Shown here: positions 1 through 8,939 of the stretch, piece after piece
Numbering within the stretch: the stretch's first letter is position 1
Layout of the letters: each line of letters starts with the position of its first letter
Assembly: GCF_030161115.1 (NCBI RefSeq)
Contig: NZ_BSPQ01000001.1
Location: forward strand, 796,347 to 860,346
DNA: 64,000 bases
Reading direction: 5' to 3'
DNA from: Psychromonas marina
GTDB taxonomy: Bacteria; Pseudomonadota; Gammaproteobacteria; Enterobacterales; Psychromonadaceae
Made by a program: the position numbers and the translations under genes
The notes under the pieces: generated by a model
Told to the model about the DNA's origin: nothing
Database searches by the model: none
The model's input: the letters and a program-made list of their open reading frames with translations, nothing else

Positions 1-2076
1 TTTTTCTCACTGCGTTACTCATTTTGGGTTTCAGCCGGACTTCCTGTTGCCTTTTTAGGTGGGTTGTTCTTGATGAGCTTATTTGGGGTTTCTATTAATA
101 TCATGACCCTCGTGGGTTTATTGATGGCGATAGGCATCATGATGGATGATGCGATTGTAATTGCAGAATCCGTCGCGGCGCATATTGAGAAAAAAATCCC
201 CGTTCATGATGCCGTTATACAAGGTGTAAAAAAAGTCGCACCGGGAGTTATCTCCTCTTTCTTAACCACTATTTTCATCTTTGGTAGCTTGTTATGGCTA
301 GATGGTCAGATGGGCAAAGTTTTATCAGTGGTGCCATTGGTACTGATTTTAGTTTTAAGCATTAGCTTAATCGAAGCTTTCCTGATTTTACCGAGCCACT
401 TATATCACTCACTCTCTAAGCCAGAGAAAAAGGATACTACCCTTAAATTTAAACGCGTGTTTTTAGAGAAGTTCGAAGGCTTTAGAAATGTAACCTTAGT
501 AAAATGGGTCACCTTTGTTGTTAAATGTCGTTACGCCAGTATCGGCCTAACAATTGGTGCACTATTTGTCTCCTTTGCATTGGTCGCAGGTGGCGGTTTA
601 AAATTTTTACCCTTCCCCGATTTAGATGGTGATATTGCTGAAGCGCGAATTATTTTACCGCCCGGTTCAACACTTAAACAAACCGAAGCAGTTGCCAACC
701 ACATCATCGCTAGCGCAAAGGTGATCGGTAAAGAACTGACTGCTGATAATGGTGAACCGGCTGAATTGATTCGAGATATCACCGCGCACTATAACTTTAA
801 TGCCGATGCTGGGGAAAGTGGTCCACATGTCGCGACAGTTCGCCTCGACCTATTATCTGCAGAAATACGCAAAAGCTTAATGGCAGACATTCTTGATGCG
901 TGGCGCTTACAAACAGGAGATTTAGCCGCGCCAATCTCATTGGTATTTAAGCAACCTTCGATGGGACCTGCAGGACGTGATATAGAAGTACGTTTAAAAC
1001 ATGAAGATTTAACCCAATTAAAACAAGCCTCGGTAGAATTACAAAGCTACTTAAGCCAGTTTCAGGGAGTTAATGGTATTTTAGATGATATGCGTCCGGG
1101 TAAAGAGGAGGTGATCATTAAACTTAAAGCGGGAGCTGAAAATTATGGTGTCGATGGGCAAACAATTGCATCGCAACTTCGCTCAGCCTACTTTGGTCAA
1201 ACCGCTGATGAAATTCAAGTCGGTCCTGAAAATATAGAGATCCAAGTTCAACTCAATAAGCAGCAGGCAGGTAATCTGCAAGCATTAGCTAATTTCCCGA
1301 TCATTTTGGATCAAAATACGCAAATTCCGTTAAGCGCGGTGGCGACGTTAAGCAGTGATCGTTCATTTGTACGCATTCAGCGTATCGATGCACAACGCAC
1401 GGTGACGGTAATGGCAGATGTTGATAGCCATAAAGCCAATGGTTCAGAAATTGTTAGCAATATGCGCGCAAGTTTTATTCCACAGCTATTACAACAATAC
1501 CCTGGCTTAAAAGTAGATTTTGAAGGATCTACCAAAGAATCGGCAAAAACAGCGAGCTCTTTAATAACCGGATTTAGTATTGGCCTATTTGGACTATTTG
1601 CGATTTTAAGCTTCCAATTCAGAAGTTATTTAGAACCGTTTGTGGTGATGTTAGCGATTCCTCTCGCCTTGATAGGCGTATTATGGGGACATTGGTTAAC
1701 GGGTCATAACCTGTCGATGCCATCGATATTAGGCTTTGTTTCACTCGCGGGGATTGTGGTGAATGACTCTATCTTGCTAGTGCAATATATTCGTCATCAT
1801 GTTGATGATGGTGATAGCGTCCATGAATCAGTGATTAAAGCGAGCCGCGATCGATTCAGAGCAGTATTCTTAACCTCGCTAACAACTGCCGCAGGTTTAT
1901 TACCATTGCTGTTGGAAACTAGCTTACAAGCACAGGTAGTACAACCGATCGTGATCTCAATTGTATTTGGTATTTTCAGCTCAACGCTATTGGTGCTGTT
2001 TATCATCCCCAGCGCCTATGCCATTTTAGCGGACTTTAACTTGGTGCATAAGCATAAAGCGTTGGATGAGCATTAA
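1..2076 (+). CDS. RND efflux transporter permease, 5' end outside the window
   Basis: The frame is open from base 1, so the gene starts upstream; 691 codons remain of the roughly 1000-1050 usual for the family. The visible part begins inside the first membrane half: a helix with GIMMDDAIVIAESV carries the two adjacent acidic residues used for proton coupling in RND pumps, then a large periplasmic loop (about residues 200-500), then the second helix bundle with LALIGVLWG and AGIVVNDSILLVQYI. RND permeases exchange protons for drugs, lipids or metals across the inner membrane with a periplasmic adaptor and an outer-membrane channel; the adaptor is presumably upstream. The sequence looks like the HAE1/AcrB-type branch rather than the CusA metal branch, but the substrate cannot be told. 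A strong hairpin terminator follows 50 bases after the stop. Confidence 0.9.
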   Translation, partial: FFSLRYSFWVSAGLPVAFLGGLFLMSLFGVSINIMTLVGLLMAIGIMMDDAIVIAESVAAHIEKKIPVHDAVIQGVKKVAPGVISSFLTTIFIFGSLLWLDGQMGKVLSVVPLVLILVLSISLIEAFLILPSHLYHSLSKPEKKDTTLKFKRVFLEKFEGFRNVTLVKWVTFVVKCRYASIGLTIGALFVSFALVAGGGLKFLPFPDLDGDIAEARIILPPGSTLKQTEAVANHIIASAKVIGKELTADNGEPAELIRDITAHYNFNADAGESGPHVATVRLDLLSAEIRKSLMADILDAWRLQTGDLAAPISLVFKQPSMGPAGRDIEVRLKHEDLTQLKQASVELQSYLSQFQGVNGILDDMRPGKEEVIIKLKAGAENYGVDGQTIASQLRSAYFGQTADEIQVGPENIEIQVQLNKQQAGNLQALANFPIILDQNTQIPLSAVATLSSDRSFVRIQRIDAQRTVTVMADVDSHKANGSEIVSNMRASFIPQLLQQYPGLKVDFEGSTKESAKTASSLITGFSIGLFGLFAILSFQFRSYLEPFVVMLAIPLALIGVLWGHWLTGHNLSMPSILGFVSLAGIVVNDSILLVQYIRHHVDDGDSVHESVIKASRDRFRAVFLTSLTTAAGLLPLLLETSLQAQVVQPIVISIVFGIFSSTLLVLFIIPSAYAILADFNLVHKHKALDEH

Positions 2077-2123
2077 CGAAAATCTAGCTTTCAGTTTTTA
2101 GCTGTCAGCGATCAGCCAAAATA

Positions 2124-2161
2124 AAAAAGCCCCATTTTCGCCTTTGAAAATGGGGCTTTTT
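2124..2161. terminator. bidirectional hairpin terminator
   Basis: A 15-bp perfect stem (2125-2139 with 2146-2160) has an A-run before and a T-run after, so it can end both the RND gene and the leftward gene stopping at 2183. The same stem sequence recurs at 5154-5190. Confidence 0.85.
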
Positions 2162-2182
2162 ATTACAACAGTTAAAAATGAA

Positions 2183-4162
2183 TTACTGCGCTTCTAGCTC
2201 AGCATGTGCTTCAGCCTCACGCTGTTCCTTTTCTAACAGTCCACTGGTGGCTTTAGGAGCTGTAAGTTGAATATCTCGACTACCAGGCGCTAAACGCTCT
2301 GCAGCAGTATCAGACTTCATTTTGAGGTTGTTATTATTGTACTCTTCAATAATTTTGCGTTGCTTATCATTGGTTTCTGCAACACCCGCTCGATCTGTAA
2401 TGCTTTCCATCAATTCGTTATCTAACTCCTGTGCAAGCGCATCATCACTGTACATCGTCATAATGTGACGCGGGAACTGTAAATTTGTACTACCGATTCC
2501 CGCAAAAGTTGAACTGATCACGCGAGCAATAAAATATCGAGGTTGAATAGTCGAAGTAAAAACACTGGTTTCTAACTGAGTACTATCGTCATAGCCTTTA
2601 CCAAATGTGCGCTTATCCTCTTTCACTGAGCCTTTACATTTAAAGTAAACTAAGCTTGACTCAAACTGAATTTCACTCCAAAAAGGATGACTCAAATTAC
2701 TTAATAAACGACCAAAAATGGCAAAGATAGCAGCAGCTATTAACAGACTTAATACAGAGAAAAAGCTTTCAATGGTGCGAAGTGAAAAATTAAATACCTC
2801 CGAATCTCCCAGCGCTTGAATATCTAATGGTGCGAAATAAGCACCGTAGTTTCCTACCGAGGTTAAACTAAAGAACACCAGAAGTGTTGCAATTAACAAA
2901 AATGACTGCCCTAAGCTAGTTGCTGTAATACGTAACTTTTTACTTAATGGGTGATCATTTTTCTCTACAACTTTAGGTTGTGTTTCTTGAATCACTTCAC
3001 CATCAAATTCGCCCGTGTGGGGATTTTGACGCGCAGTTAACGCTTTATAGATACGATTTGGAACACGTTTATAACGGCGACGCTCCATCACTTGATGGTT
3101 GAACTCATTAAAGATGTCCATCGGTTTAGCACTAACTTCATTGGTACGTGGCAAATTATCACTCACCTCTGTTGTTGGGTCAGCCTTCATTGCACGTAGT
3201 GCGGTTAAGCCTAAAATCAGACCGCAACTCATTAACGTGAAGACAAAAATCATCATGATCCACACTGCATTACTAAAGCCATCATTGATCGCCGCAACTA
3301 AAGGCTGAATATAATTCAAACCATCTGCTGATAACTGCCCAACAAACTCTGTGCCTGATAACTCAGCTAACACAATTCCTTTTATCTCTTCATCATAAAA
3401 TAGATAAGAATCTACCCAGCTACCAACAAAAACAGGCACTAAGGTACATAACATAACCATTTTAACAAAAGCGAGTGGGCTAATTGTTTCTATGCCACGA
3501 CCTAAGTTACGTGCTAAGGGACGTCCCGCACGAAACCATACCAAGGCCATGTAACATAGCAGGGTAAAAGTAAAAATAGGCATCAAAATATAAGCTTGCT
3601 GCCCCGCTAGCCCGACTTGAGTAATAAAACTTAAAATTGCAAAGGCAATTAATGCAATAACAGTTTGCATAAACGCCCCCGTGATCCTTTGTGCCACATT
3701 TTGTATCGGATAAGGTACAAAGGTTATTTTAGGGAACAAGGTATGTAAAAGACGTGCAATTAAACCCACCGGTTCTTTAAAGGTATAGTTTTTACTGCCC
3801 ACTAGCATTGATTCAATCTGTTGCTCATCATAAGCAACATCTTGCCTTTCACTTGCCGCACTATCTTTCTCAGAGGTTGCTTGGTTAAACGCTAAGGAAG
3901 TGGGTGCAGAGCGCCCCACATAGAAGCGCATAACCTGCATTAATCCGCGACCTAGCGTCCATAAACCACTAGACATTAAGCAAAACCCGGTAAGCGCATA
4001 AATCCAGCCTAGGGTGGCGTTGCTGCTCATTACAGAGGTCACATTTAATAACGCAAGTAATCCAATTAGTGTTGCAAGCGTGCCTCGAATAGCACGTAAC
4101 GTCCCCTCAAATCGAAAGGGATTACGAATCCCTAAATTAAGAGAACCATGATCAAATGACAT
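2183..4162 (-). CDS. unrecognised polytopic membrane protein
   Basis: 659 residues. Hydrophobic segments can be seen at about 27-47, 53-72, 166-187, 190-212, 232-252, 300-323, 415-437 and 465-490, so roughly eight helices. A charged loop (about 330-405) separates two membrane halves. The tail (about 500-659) is charged and Ala/Glu-rich and ends KEQREAEAHAELEAQ. I recognise no catalytic motif or transporter signature. The gene lies 25 bases downstream of the 273-residue gene starting near 5009 and is probably cotranscribed with it, so the two products may act together at the inner membrane. The start ATG at 4162 has an AAGGAAAT-type ribosome site upstream (4165-4172). Function unknown; the call as a real gene is secure from length, hydropathy pattern and operon context. 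Confidence 0.75.
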   Translation of the reverse strand: MSFDHGSLNLGIRNPFRFEGTLRAIRGTLATLIGLLALLNVTSVMSSNATLGWIYALTGFCLMSSGLWTLGRGLMQVMRFYVGRSAPTSLAFNQATSEKDSAASERQDVAYDEQQIESMLVGSKNYTFKEPVGLIARLLHTLFPKITFVPYPIQNVAQRITGAFMQTVIALIAFAILSFITQVGLAGQQAYILMPIFTFTLLCYMALVWFRAGRPLARNLGRGIETISPLAFVKMVMLCTLVPVFVGSWVDSYLFYDEEIKGIVLAELSGTEFVGQLSADGLNYIQPLVAAINDGFSNAVWIMMIFVFTLMSCGLILGLTALRAMKADPTTEVSDNLPRTNEVSAKPMDIFNEFNHQVMERRRYKRVPNRIYKALTARQNPHTGEFDGEVIQETQPKVVEKNDHPLSKKLRITATSLGQSFLLIATLLVFFSLTSVGNYGAYFAPLDIQALGDSEVFNFSLRTIESFFSVLSLLIAAAIFAIFGRLLSNLSHPFWSEIQFESSLVYFKCKGSVKEDKRTFGKGYDDSTQLETSVFTSTIQPRYFIARVISSTFAGIGSTNLQFPRHIMTMYSDDALAQELDNELMESITDRAGVAETNDKQRKIIEEYNNNNLKMKSDTAAERLAPGSRDIQLTAPKATSGLLEKEQREAEAHAELEAQ

Positions 4163-4187
4163 TGTATTTCCTTAAAAAAATTATAGG

Positions 4188-5009
4188 TTAAACCAACGGT
4201 TGAAAACCATCGCTATCGGTTTGAGTTTGCTCTGCCGCTGTAGGTGAAGCGGAAAGTGGCGAACTCGCAGCAGGGGCGTCAAAAATTTGCGGCAATCTCT
4301 CTTCTAAATCACGACCAAAAGCGTAATACATTTTTTTGCGCAGATGTTTTACAGGTAGATTAATCAAGAATTTACTAACAACAAAGCCAACTACAAAAGC
4401 AACAAAAGCGCTACCATAGCTTTTATGCATATAATCAAATTCAGCAATATACTGAGGTGTATCGATGATGATGTAAGGCATGTTAGTAAAAAAAACACTG
4501 TATCCATAAGAGTCGAAATACACGCCTGAAAATAAGGCATTCCAAGCACAAAAAAGCGCAATAAAGAGTGCCATTACCCATTGCCACTTTTCAACTGTTG
4601 CCTTCCAGCCGTTCACTGGAATCATACGCTTAACAGTATTCGCCTTGGCATCTTCGCTTGTGTAACCAACATAGTCATTGGAGTGCACATAATAACCAAA
4701 GCGATACATCAGCTCTTTTTTCTTATCTTCGCGATATAACAAGCTAATATGATGGGTTGATGGGGGGATCTCAATATCAAAATCACTTCTTACCGTCTCA
4801 ACTTTGCCTTTCTCGTCCTCTAAATAGAGCGTTGATCCTTCACTATCTTTTTTGCCACCCGCATAGGTTTTAGTGACAGTTATAAATTGATAGTCGTAAT
4901 TATTATTGCCTACGTTAATTGTAGCATTGTGTGTTGCTTGCATGATTCCCTCGTTAATGACCTTAAAGTTATAGTAATTAGACATATTATCTACCATAAG
5001 AACACCCAA
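4188..5009 (-). CDS. unrecognised protein with soluble N-domain and two membrane helices
   Basis: About 270 residues: a polar, beta-rich N-terminal region (about 10-135), a helix at about 144-165 (WVMALFIALFCAWNALFSGV), a short loop, a second helix at about 198-217 (AFVAFVVGFVVSKFLI), and a Ser/Ala/Thr-rich tail. The N-terminal region contains two stretches that look like paired beta-hairpins but match no family I know. The longest frame begins with TTG at 5009, preceded by AAGGG at a good distance; ATG codons at 4997 and 4985 are alternatives. It is first in a two-gene leftward unit with the 659-residue membrane protein. No substrate or activity can be proposed from sequence alone. Confidence 0.65.
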   Translation of the reverse strand: MGVLMVDNMSNYYNFKVINEGIMQATHNATINVGNNNYDYQFITVTKTYAGGKKDSEGSTLYLEDEKGKVETVRSDFDIEIPPSTHHISLLYREDKKKELMYRFGYYVHSNDYVGYTSEDAKANTVKRMIPVNGWKATVEKWQWVMALFIALFCAWNALFSGVYFDSYGYSVFFTNMPYIIIDTPQYIAEFDYMHKSYGSAFVAFVVGFVVSKFLINLPVKHLRKKMYYAFGRDLEERLPQIFDAPAASSPLSASPTAAEQTQTDSDGFQPLV

Positions 5010-5152
5010 TTAATACCCTTAGTTTTCATATGGTTGAGATGTTATTTCAAATATAACTTGTATTTTATTTTTATTTAATGACGCACACACAGAAAGATAA
5101 AAAAAAGACAAATACTTACAAAGTAATGAATATTAAGATTTAAAGCATATAA

Positions 5153-5193
5153 AAAAAGCCCCATTTTCATCAATTGAAAATGGGGCTTTTTAT
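5153..5193 (-). terminator. hairpin terminator after the pilD-tadA-small ORF unit
   Basis: Stem 5154-5168 with 5176-5190, flanked by A and T runs. It lies 76 bases past the stop of the 56-residue gene on the minus strand. The stem is nearly identical to the one at 2125-2160. Confidence 0.8.
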
Positions 5194-5268
5194 TAATACT
5201 TATACTATTCAAGAGCAGACGAATTAGGACTTACTGATAGGTGATAGCTAAAAGCTGACCGCTTATTG

Positions 5269-5439
5269 TTAATCTTTCTTTTCAATAGTCACTTGAATAT
5301 TTTTACTGTTACCTGCAAACCACTTCTGTACGTATAAACTACCAACGATTGGGGCTTGCCCCTCTTCTGGTACCTCTTTGTAACGTACGCTATTTTTAGT
5401 CTCTTTTTCTATCTCAAAATTAACGACTTTACTGGTCAT
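5269..5439 (-). CDS. small conserved-looking protein, 56 residues
   Basis: A 57-codon frame from ATG at 5439 to TAA at 5269, too short for usual length cut-offs. It encodes a basic/acidic soluble peptide beginning MTSKVVNFEIEKETKNSVRY, followed by EVPEEG, then a GSLYVQKWF stretch near residues 33-41. The pattern NSVRY...G-LYVQK resembles a family of short hypothetical proteins found in many bacteria, but I know of no assigned function. It starts only two bases beyond the tadA stop codon (5442), with an AAGGAAT ribosome site inside the tadA end, so it is the third gene of the pilD-tadA unit and is followed by a strong terminator. Coding character rests on operon position, ribosome site and the terminator placement. 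Confidence 0.7.
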   Translation of the reverse strand: MTSKVVNFEIEKETKNSVRYKEVPEEGQAPIVGSLYVQKWFAGNSKNIQVTIEKKD

Positions 5440-5441
5440 TT

Positions 5442-6008
5442 TTATTCCTTACTATTTAGCTCATCTTTTAATACTTGTGCTTTTAACGCTTGTTTTTCTG
5501 CTTTTTTCTCTTTACGGCGACGTTGAAAAAAATCACTCACTTTAGTGGCACACTGCTCGGCATAAATGCCAGCGGTGACTTCAATCTGATGATTTAATTT
5601 TTCACTACGCACCAAATCAAATACACTGCCTGCCGCACCGGTTTTATAATCACCAGCACCATAAACAAGACGTTTAATGCGAGCATGTACTAACGCGCCG
5701 GCACACATCGGGCAAGGCTCTAAGGTAACGTAGAGGGTACAATCAACTAAGCGATAATTTTCTAGTGCCTTACCGCCATTGCGAATCGCCATGATCTCTG
5801 CATGTGCACAGGCATCATGGTTTAAAATAGACAGATTCCAGCCTTCAGCGATCACTTGATCATCTTTGACCAATACCGCCCCCACTGGAATCTCATTTTC
5901 TCGCTCTGCGTTATCAGCAATTGATAGCGCATAAGCCATCCATTTTTCATCTATTTTTTGTTGCTCTAAAAGTTGTTCTTCTGTTTCTACTAATTTCTGT
6001 TCTGACAC
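5442..6008 (-). CDS. tadA: tRNA-specific adenosine deaminase
   Basis: Converts adenosine 34 of tRNA-Arg(ACG) to inosine; three ACG tRNA-Arg genes lie at 55627-55996 in this window, so its substrate is encoded here. The zinc site is complete: HAE at residues 69-71 (His ligand and catalytic Glu) and PCPMCAG with Cys99 and Cys102. Length 188 is slightly long, with an N-terminal acidic extension of about 20 residues and a Lys-rich tail. The GTG start shares one base with the TAG stop of pilD (TAGTG), so translation is probably coupled. An internal ATG start is possible but would remove only the non-conserved N-terminus. Confidence 0.95.
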   Translation of the reverse strand: MSEQKLVETEEQLLEQQKIDEKWMAYALSIADNAERENEIPVGAVLVKDDQVIAEGWNLSILNHDACAHAEIMAIRNGGKALENYRLVDCTLYVTLEPCPMCAGALVHARIKRLVYGAGDYKTGAAGSVFDLVRSEKLNHQIEVTAGIYAEQCATKVSDFFQRRRKEKKAEKQALKAQVLKDELNSKE

Positions 6009-6880
6009 TACAGTACCAACGAATAATAAAGTGCATTAAGCTCAGTACCATAAACCAGATATAACCAACCCGCAATGGCAAGATAAGGGCCAAATGGCAT
6101 AGGACGGCTCTGCTTATCTTTAGAAGCGGCTATCACTGCAATACCGATAATTGCACCTGCAAAAGAGGAAAGCAAAATAATCAATGGTAATGCTTGCCAA
6201 CCAAACCAAGCACCTAGAGCGGCGAGTAATTTAAAGTCACCATAACCCATGCCCTCTTTGCCAGTAATTAGTTTAAAGCCCCAGTAGATAGACCATAGAC
6301 TCAGATAACCAAACGCGGCACCTAAAACTGCATCAGTTAAACCAACAAATGTGCCCGAAATATTGATAATTAAACCTAACCAAAGTAATGGTAAGGTCAA
6401 TTGATCTGGCAGAAGCATGGTATCAAAGTCAATAAAGGTGAGGCTGATTAACACCCATGTAAATATCAGAGCAAACAGTAAAGGCCAACCAAATGGGACA
6501 ACCATTGCAACCGCTAACGACATAAACCCGGTTAACAGTTCAATGCTTGGGTAACGTTTACTAATTTTACAGCCACAATGTTTGCAACAGCCCTTTTGCA
6601 CTAACCAACTAATTAAGGGAATATTCTCATTAGAGCCAATCAGATGATTACATTGCGGACAACGCGAACGAGGAACAACAAGATTAAAGCGCTCATCCTC
6701 TGTTTTAATATTTGCTTCAGGGAAACACTCTGCACACTCAGCCTTCCATGAACGTTCCATCATCACGGGTAAACGATAGATAACCACATTTAAAAATGAG
6801 CCTACTAATACGCCAAGGATGATCACTGTTGCATAGAGCAGTTCAGGCACTTGCTCCATCAACATAATAAAATCATTCAT
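6008..6880 (-). CDS. pilD: prepilin peptidase/N-methyltransferase
   Basis: Inner-membrane aspartyl protease that cleaves and methylates type IV prepilins and type II secretion pseudopilins. Visible marks: N-terminal GSFLNVVIYRLP, a zinc-binding pair of CxxC motifs (SRCPQC near residue 74 and CKHC near 99), and the two catalytic aspartates in DFDTMLLPD (about 150) and GYGDFKLLAALGAW (about 212). Seven or eight hydrophobic segments fit the family, as does the length of 290. No pilB/pilC genes are beside it in this window; instead it heads a unit with tadA and a 56-residue gene. Start ATG at 6880; a second ATG six codons in is also possible. Confidence 0.93.
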   Translation of the reverse strand: MNDFIMLMEQVPELLYATVIILGVLVGSFLNVVIYRLPVMMERSWKAECAECFPEANIKTEDERFNLVVPRSRCPQCNHLIGSNENIPLISWLVQKGCCKHCGCKISKRYPSIELLTGFMSLAVAMVVPFGWPLLFALIFTWVLISLTFIDFDTMLLPDQLTLPLLWLGLIINISGTFVGLTDAVLGAAFGYLSLWSIYWGFKLITGKEGMGYGDFKLLAALGAWFGWQALPLIILLSSFAGAIIGIAVIAASKDKQSRPMPFGPYLAIAGWLYLVYGTELNALYYSLVL

Positions 6881-6894
6881 TAATTGTTATTACC

Positions 6895-7329
6895 TTACAC
6901 TTCAACAGGTGGACAGATTTCATCATCTGTAAAGAAAAAGGCAATTTCACGAGAGGCAGACGCAGGGCTATCAGAACCATGCACCGCATTAAAACGCATC
7001 GACTCTGCAAAATCAGCTCTAACTGTCCCCGCATCGGCTTGCGTAGGATCTGTTTTACCAATCACTTCTCGATAATGAGTAATCGCATTCTCACCCTGTA
7101 AAACCTGTACTGTAATTGGACCAGAGGTCATGAATTCCACTAACCCATCAAAAAAAGGCTTACCTTTGTGCTCTGCATAAAAACCTTCTGCTTGTGCTTG
7201 TGTTAAGTGCAGCATTTTAATCGCAACGGGGGTTAATTGTGCTGCTTCGAAACGGCTTAAAATTGGCCCGATAAGTTGTCTACGTACAGCATCTGGTTTA
7301 ATAATTGAAAGTGTTCTTTCTAATGACAT
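6895..7329 (-). CDS. ndk: nucleoside diphosphate kinase
   Basis: Transfers phosphate from ATP to other nucleoside diphosphates through a phosphohistidine. The product starts [17 protein letters not shown] and has the active-site stretch [12 protein letters not shown] with the catalytic His. I place the start at the ATG at 7329 (144 residues), matching the usual 140-145; the open frame extends 17 codons further up but that part is not family-like. pilD starts 14 bases after its stop, so ndk may head the pilD-tadA transcript. No obvious terminator separates them. Confidence 0.95.
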   Translation of the reverse strand: MSLERTLSIIKPDAVRRQLIGPILSRFEAAQLTPVAIKMLHLTQAQAEGFYAEHKGKPFFDGLVEFMTSGPITVQVLQGENAITHYREVIGKTDPTQADAGTVRADFAESMRFNAVHGSDSPASASREIAFFFTDDEICPPVEV

Positions 7330-7406
7330 AATAATTACTTTTAAAAGATGGATTGTAAGCGCAATATAACCAGTAAACACTTCATCAGCAACAGGAATAT
7401 AGCGTT

Positions 7407-8291
7407 ATGAGATGGCAGTTCACACTTCCTTTGATAAGAATGATACTCAAACCTGTATGGCTACTTAGCGCCCTGCTTTTGATAGGTACGAGCACAGCAA
7501 TCGCTTTTTTCCCAGAGTCTCCTTCAGAATTAACACTACTGAGTCAAGGTAAGCAGCGCTATCAAGCAACCTGTCCGATACTTTCCAAGGTTATCTTAAG
7601 TGAAGAGTCACAAACGTTACCCATGCCATTTAAGTTATTAAACTGGAATATATATAAGCAACAAGAGAAAAGCTGGCAACAAAGTTTACAAGAGTGGGCA
7701 ACCAGCGCAGACATACTTACCCTGCAGGAAGCAAAGCTATCACCTGAATTAATAAATTTCAGTAAACAAAACAAACTATTTTATCTGCAAAATTATGCAT
7801 TCAAACACAGCGGTTTTGTATATGGTGTTAACACCTTAAGTAAAGTAGAAGCGATTTCTACCTGTGGAACAGCACATAGAGAACCGTGGATATGGGTTCC
7901 AAAAACCGGTATCGCAAGCACCTACCCAATTCAAGGAAGTGAATACCCACTACTGGTTATAAACCTGCATGGCATTAATTTCACTTTGACAGAAAAGCCA
8001 TTAAAAAAACAAATAGAACCCTATCTTGCATTGATCAAAACACATCATGGACCGATTATATTTAGTGGTGACTTTAATACTTGGAGTGAAGCAAGATTAG
8101 AAGGAGTAGAGCAGTCATTAATCGCATCTGGTTTTTCAGAAGCACTGTTTGATGAAGATAAACGCTTAACCATCTTTGGTTTACCCTTAGATCATATCTT
8201 TTTCCGTGGGTTAAAAGTGCTTGAAGCACAAAGCTTAGTAACAGATTCTTCTGATCATAGCCCACAGCTCGTTACTTTTGATTTAGATTGA
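7407..8291 (+). CDS. membrane-anchored endonuclease/exonuclease/phosphatase family protein (YafD-like)
   Basis: 294 residues. A hydrophobic segment at about 13-34 is a signal anchor or uncleaved signal. The rest is an EEP-superfamily domain with its usual metal and catalytic motifs: LNWNIYK (about 78), ILTLQEAKL (about 110, metal Glu), the central INLHGINF (about 190), FSGDFNTWSEAR (about 218, Asp and Asn) and SSDHSPQL (about 283, catalytic Asp-His). The layout resembles the UPF0294/YafD group of enterobacteria and relatives. Substrate is unknown for this branch (nuclease or lipid phosphodiesterase are both possible). It is divergent from ndk and followed by the tRNA-Gly cluster on the other strand. 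Confidence 0.8.
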   Translation: MRWQFTLPLIRMILKPVWLLSALLLIGTSTAIAFFPESPSELTLLSQGKQRYQATCPILSKVILSEESQTLPMPFKLLNWNIYKQQEKSWQQSLQEWATSADILTLQEAKLSPELINFSKQNKLFYLQNYAFKHSGFVYGVNTLSKVEAISTCGTAHREPWIWVPKTGIASTYPIQGSEYPLLVINLHGINFTLTEKPLKKQIEPYLALIKTHHGPIIFSGDFNTWSEARLEGVEQSLIASGFSEALFDEDKRLTIFGLPLDHIFFRGLKVLEAQSLVTDSSDHSPQLVTFDLD

Positions 8292-8413
8292 TATGGTTCA
8301 AATTATTCGATTAGAGACGAGTAATCAAAAAAATAAAAATTAGAAATCCAGAAAATTTGTATTTTTGTAATTGGTTGTTTGGAATTTTTTTTTGATGGAG
8401 TGTTTTGTAAAAA

Positions 8414-8488
8414 TGGAGCGGCACAAGAGGTTCGAACTCTTGACCCCAACCTTGGCAAGGTTGTGCTCTACCACTGAGCTAGTGCCGC
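8414..8488 (-). tRNA. tRNA-Gly (GCC), third copy in transcription order
   Basis: 75 bases including an encoded CCA (8414-8416). Cloverleaf with anticodon loop TTGCCAA and T-loop TTCGAAC; identical to the copies at 8590 and 8691. Confidence 0.95.
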
Positions 8489-8501
8489 ATAATTTTTGCA
8501 T

Positions 8502-8526
8502 CAAGAGGATACTCTTGACTCCAACT
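8502..8526 (-). repeat. decayed tRNA-Gly T-arm fragment
   Basis: Between two tRNA-Gly copies lies a stretch that matches the T-stem of the tRNA (CAAGAGG..CTCTTGAC.CCAAC) with the T-loop shortened. It probably remains from a partly deleted fourth copy. It also forms a 6-bp hairpin. Confidence 0.45.
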
Positions 8527-8589
8527 ATTCTTGTCAATGTTGCTAACAAACGAAGCTAGTAAACGTATACTTTTAAAGTTCTTAAAAAA

Positions 8590-8664
8590 TGGAGCGGCAC
8601 AAGAGGTTCGAACTCTTGACCCCAACCTTGGCAAGGTTGTGCTCTACCACTGAGCTAGTGCCGC
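8590..8664 (-). tRNA. tRNA-Gly (GCC), second copy
   Basis: Same 75-base sequence, including encoded CCA, as the flanking copies. Separated from the first copy by only 26 bases, so the three are one transcript. Confidence 0.95.
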
Positions 8665-8690
8665 ATCTTTTTTTTAACAACTGAATAAAA

Positions 8691-8765
8691 TGGAGCGGCA
8701 CAAGAGGTTCGAACTCTTGACCCCAACCTTGGCAAGGTTGTGCTCTACCACTGAGCTAGTGCCGC
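8691..8765 (-). tRNA. tRNA-Gly (GCC), first copy
   Basis: Promoter-proximal copy of the three; anticodon GCC, CCA encoded at 8691-8693. Confidence 0.95.
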
Positions 8766-8829
8766 ATATTCTGCATTTCATTCATACTTAGCGTTGGTCT
8801 CTAGCGAGGCCTGCTGCGTATGGGGTGCG

Positions 8830-8857
8830 ATTATAGAGAGGAGGCGAATGAATGCAA
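8830..8857 (-). promoter_or_regulatory. sigma-70 promoter of the tRNA-Gly operon
   Basis: TTGCAT (8852-8857), 16-base spacer, consensus TATAAT (8830-8835), followed by a GC-rich discriminator CGCACCCC, the usual mark of stringently controlled stable-RNA promoters. Confidence 0.8.
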
Positions 8858-8939
8858 GCTTTTTTTACTGTTTTTAGTGAATACAAAGCTTGCTTGCTGA
8901 GTTTTTGCGCAAATGAAAATTTTACGTTTAAAAATCAAA

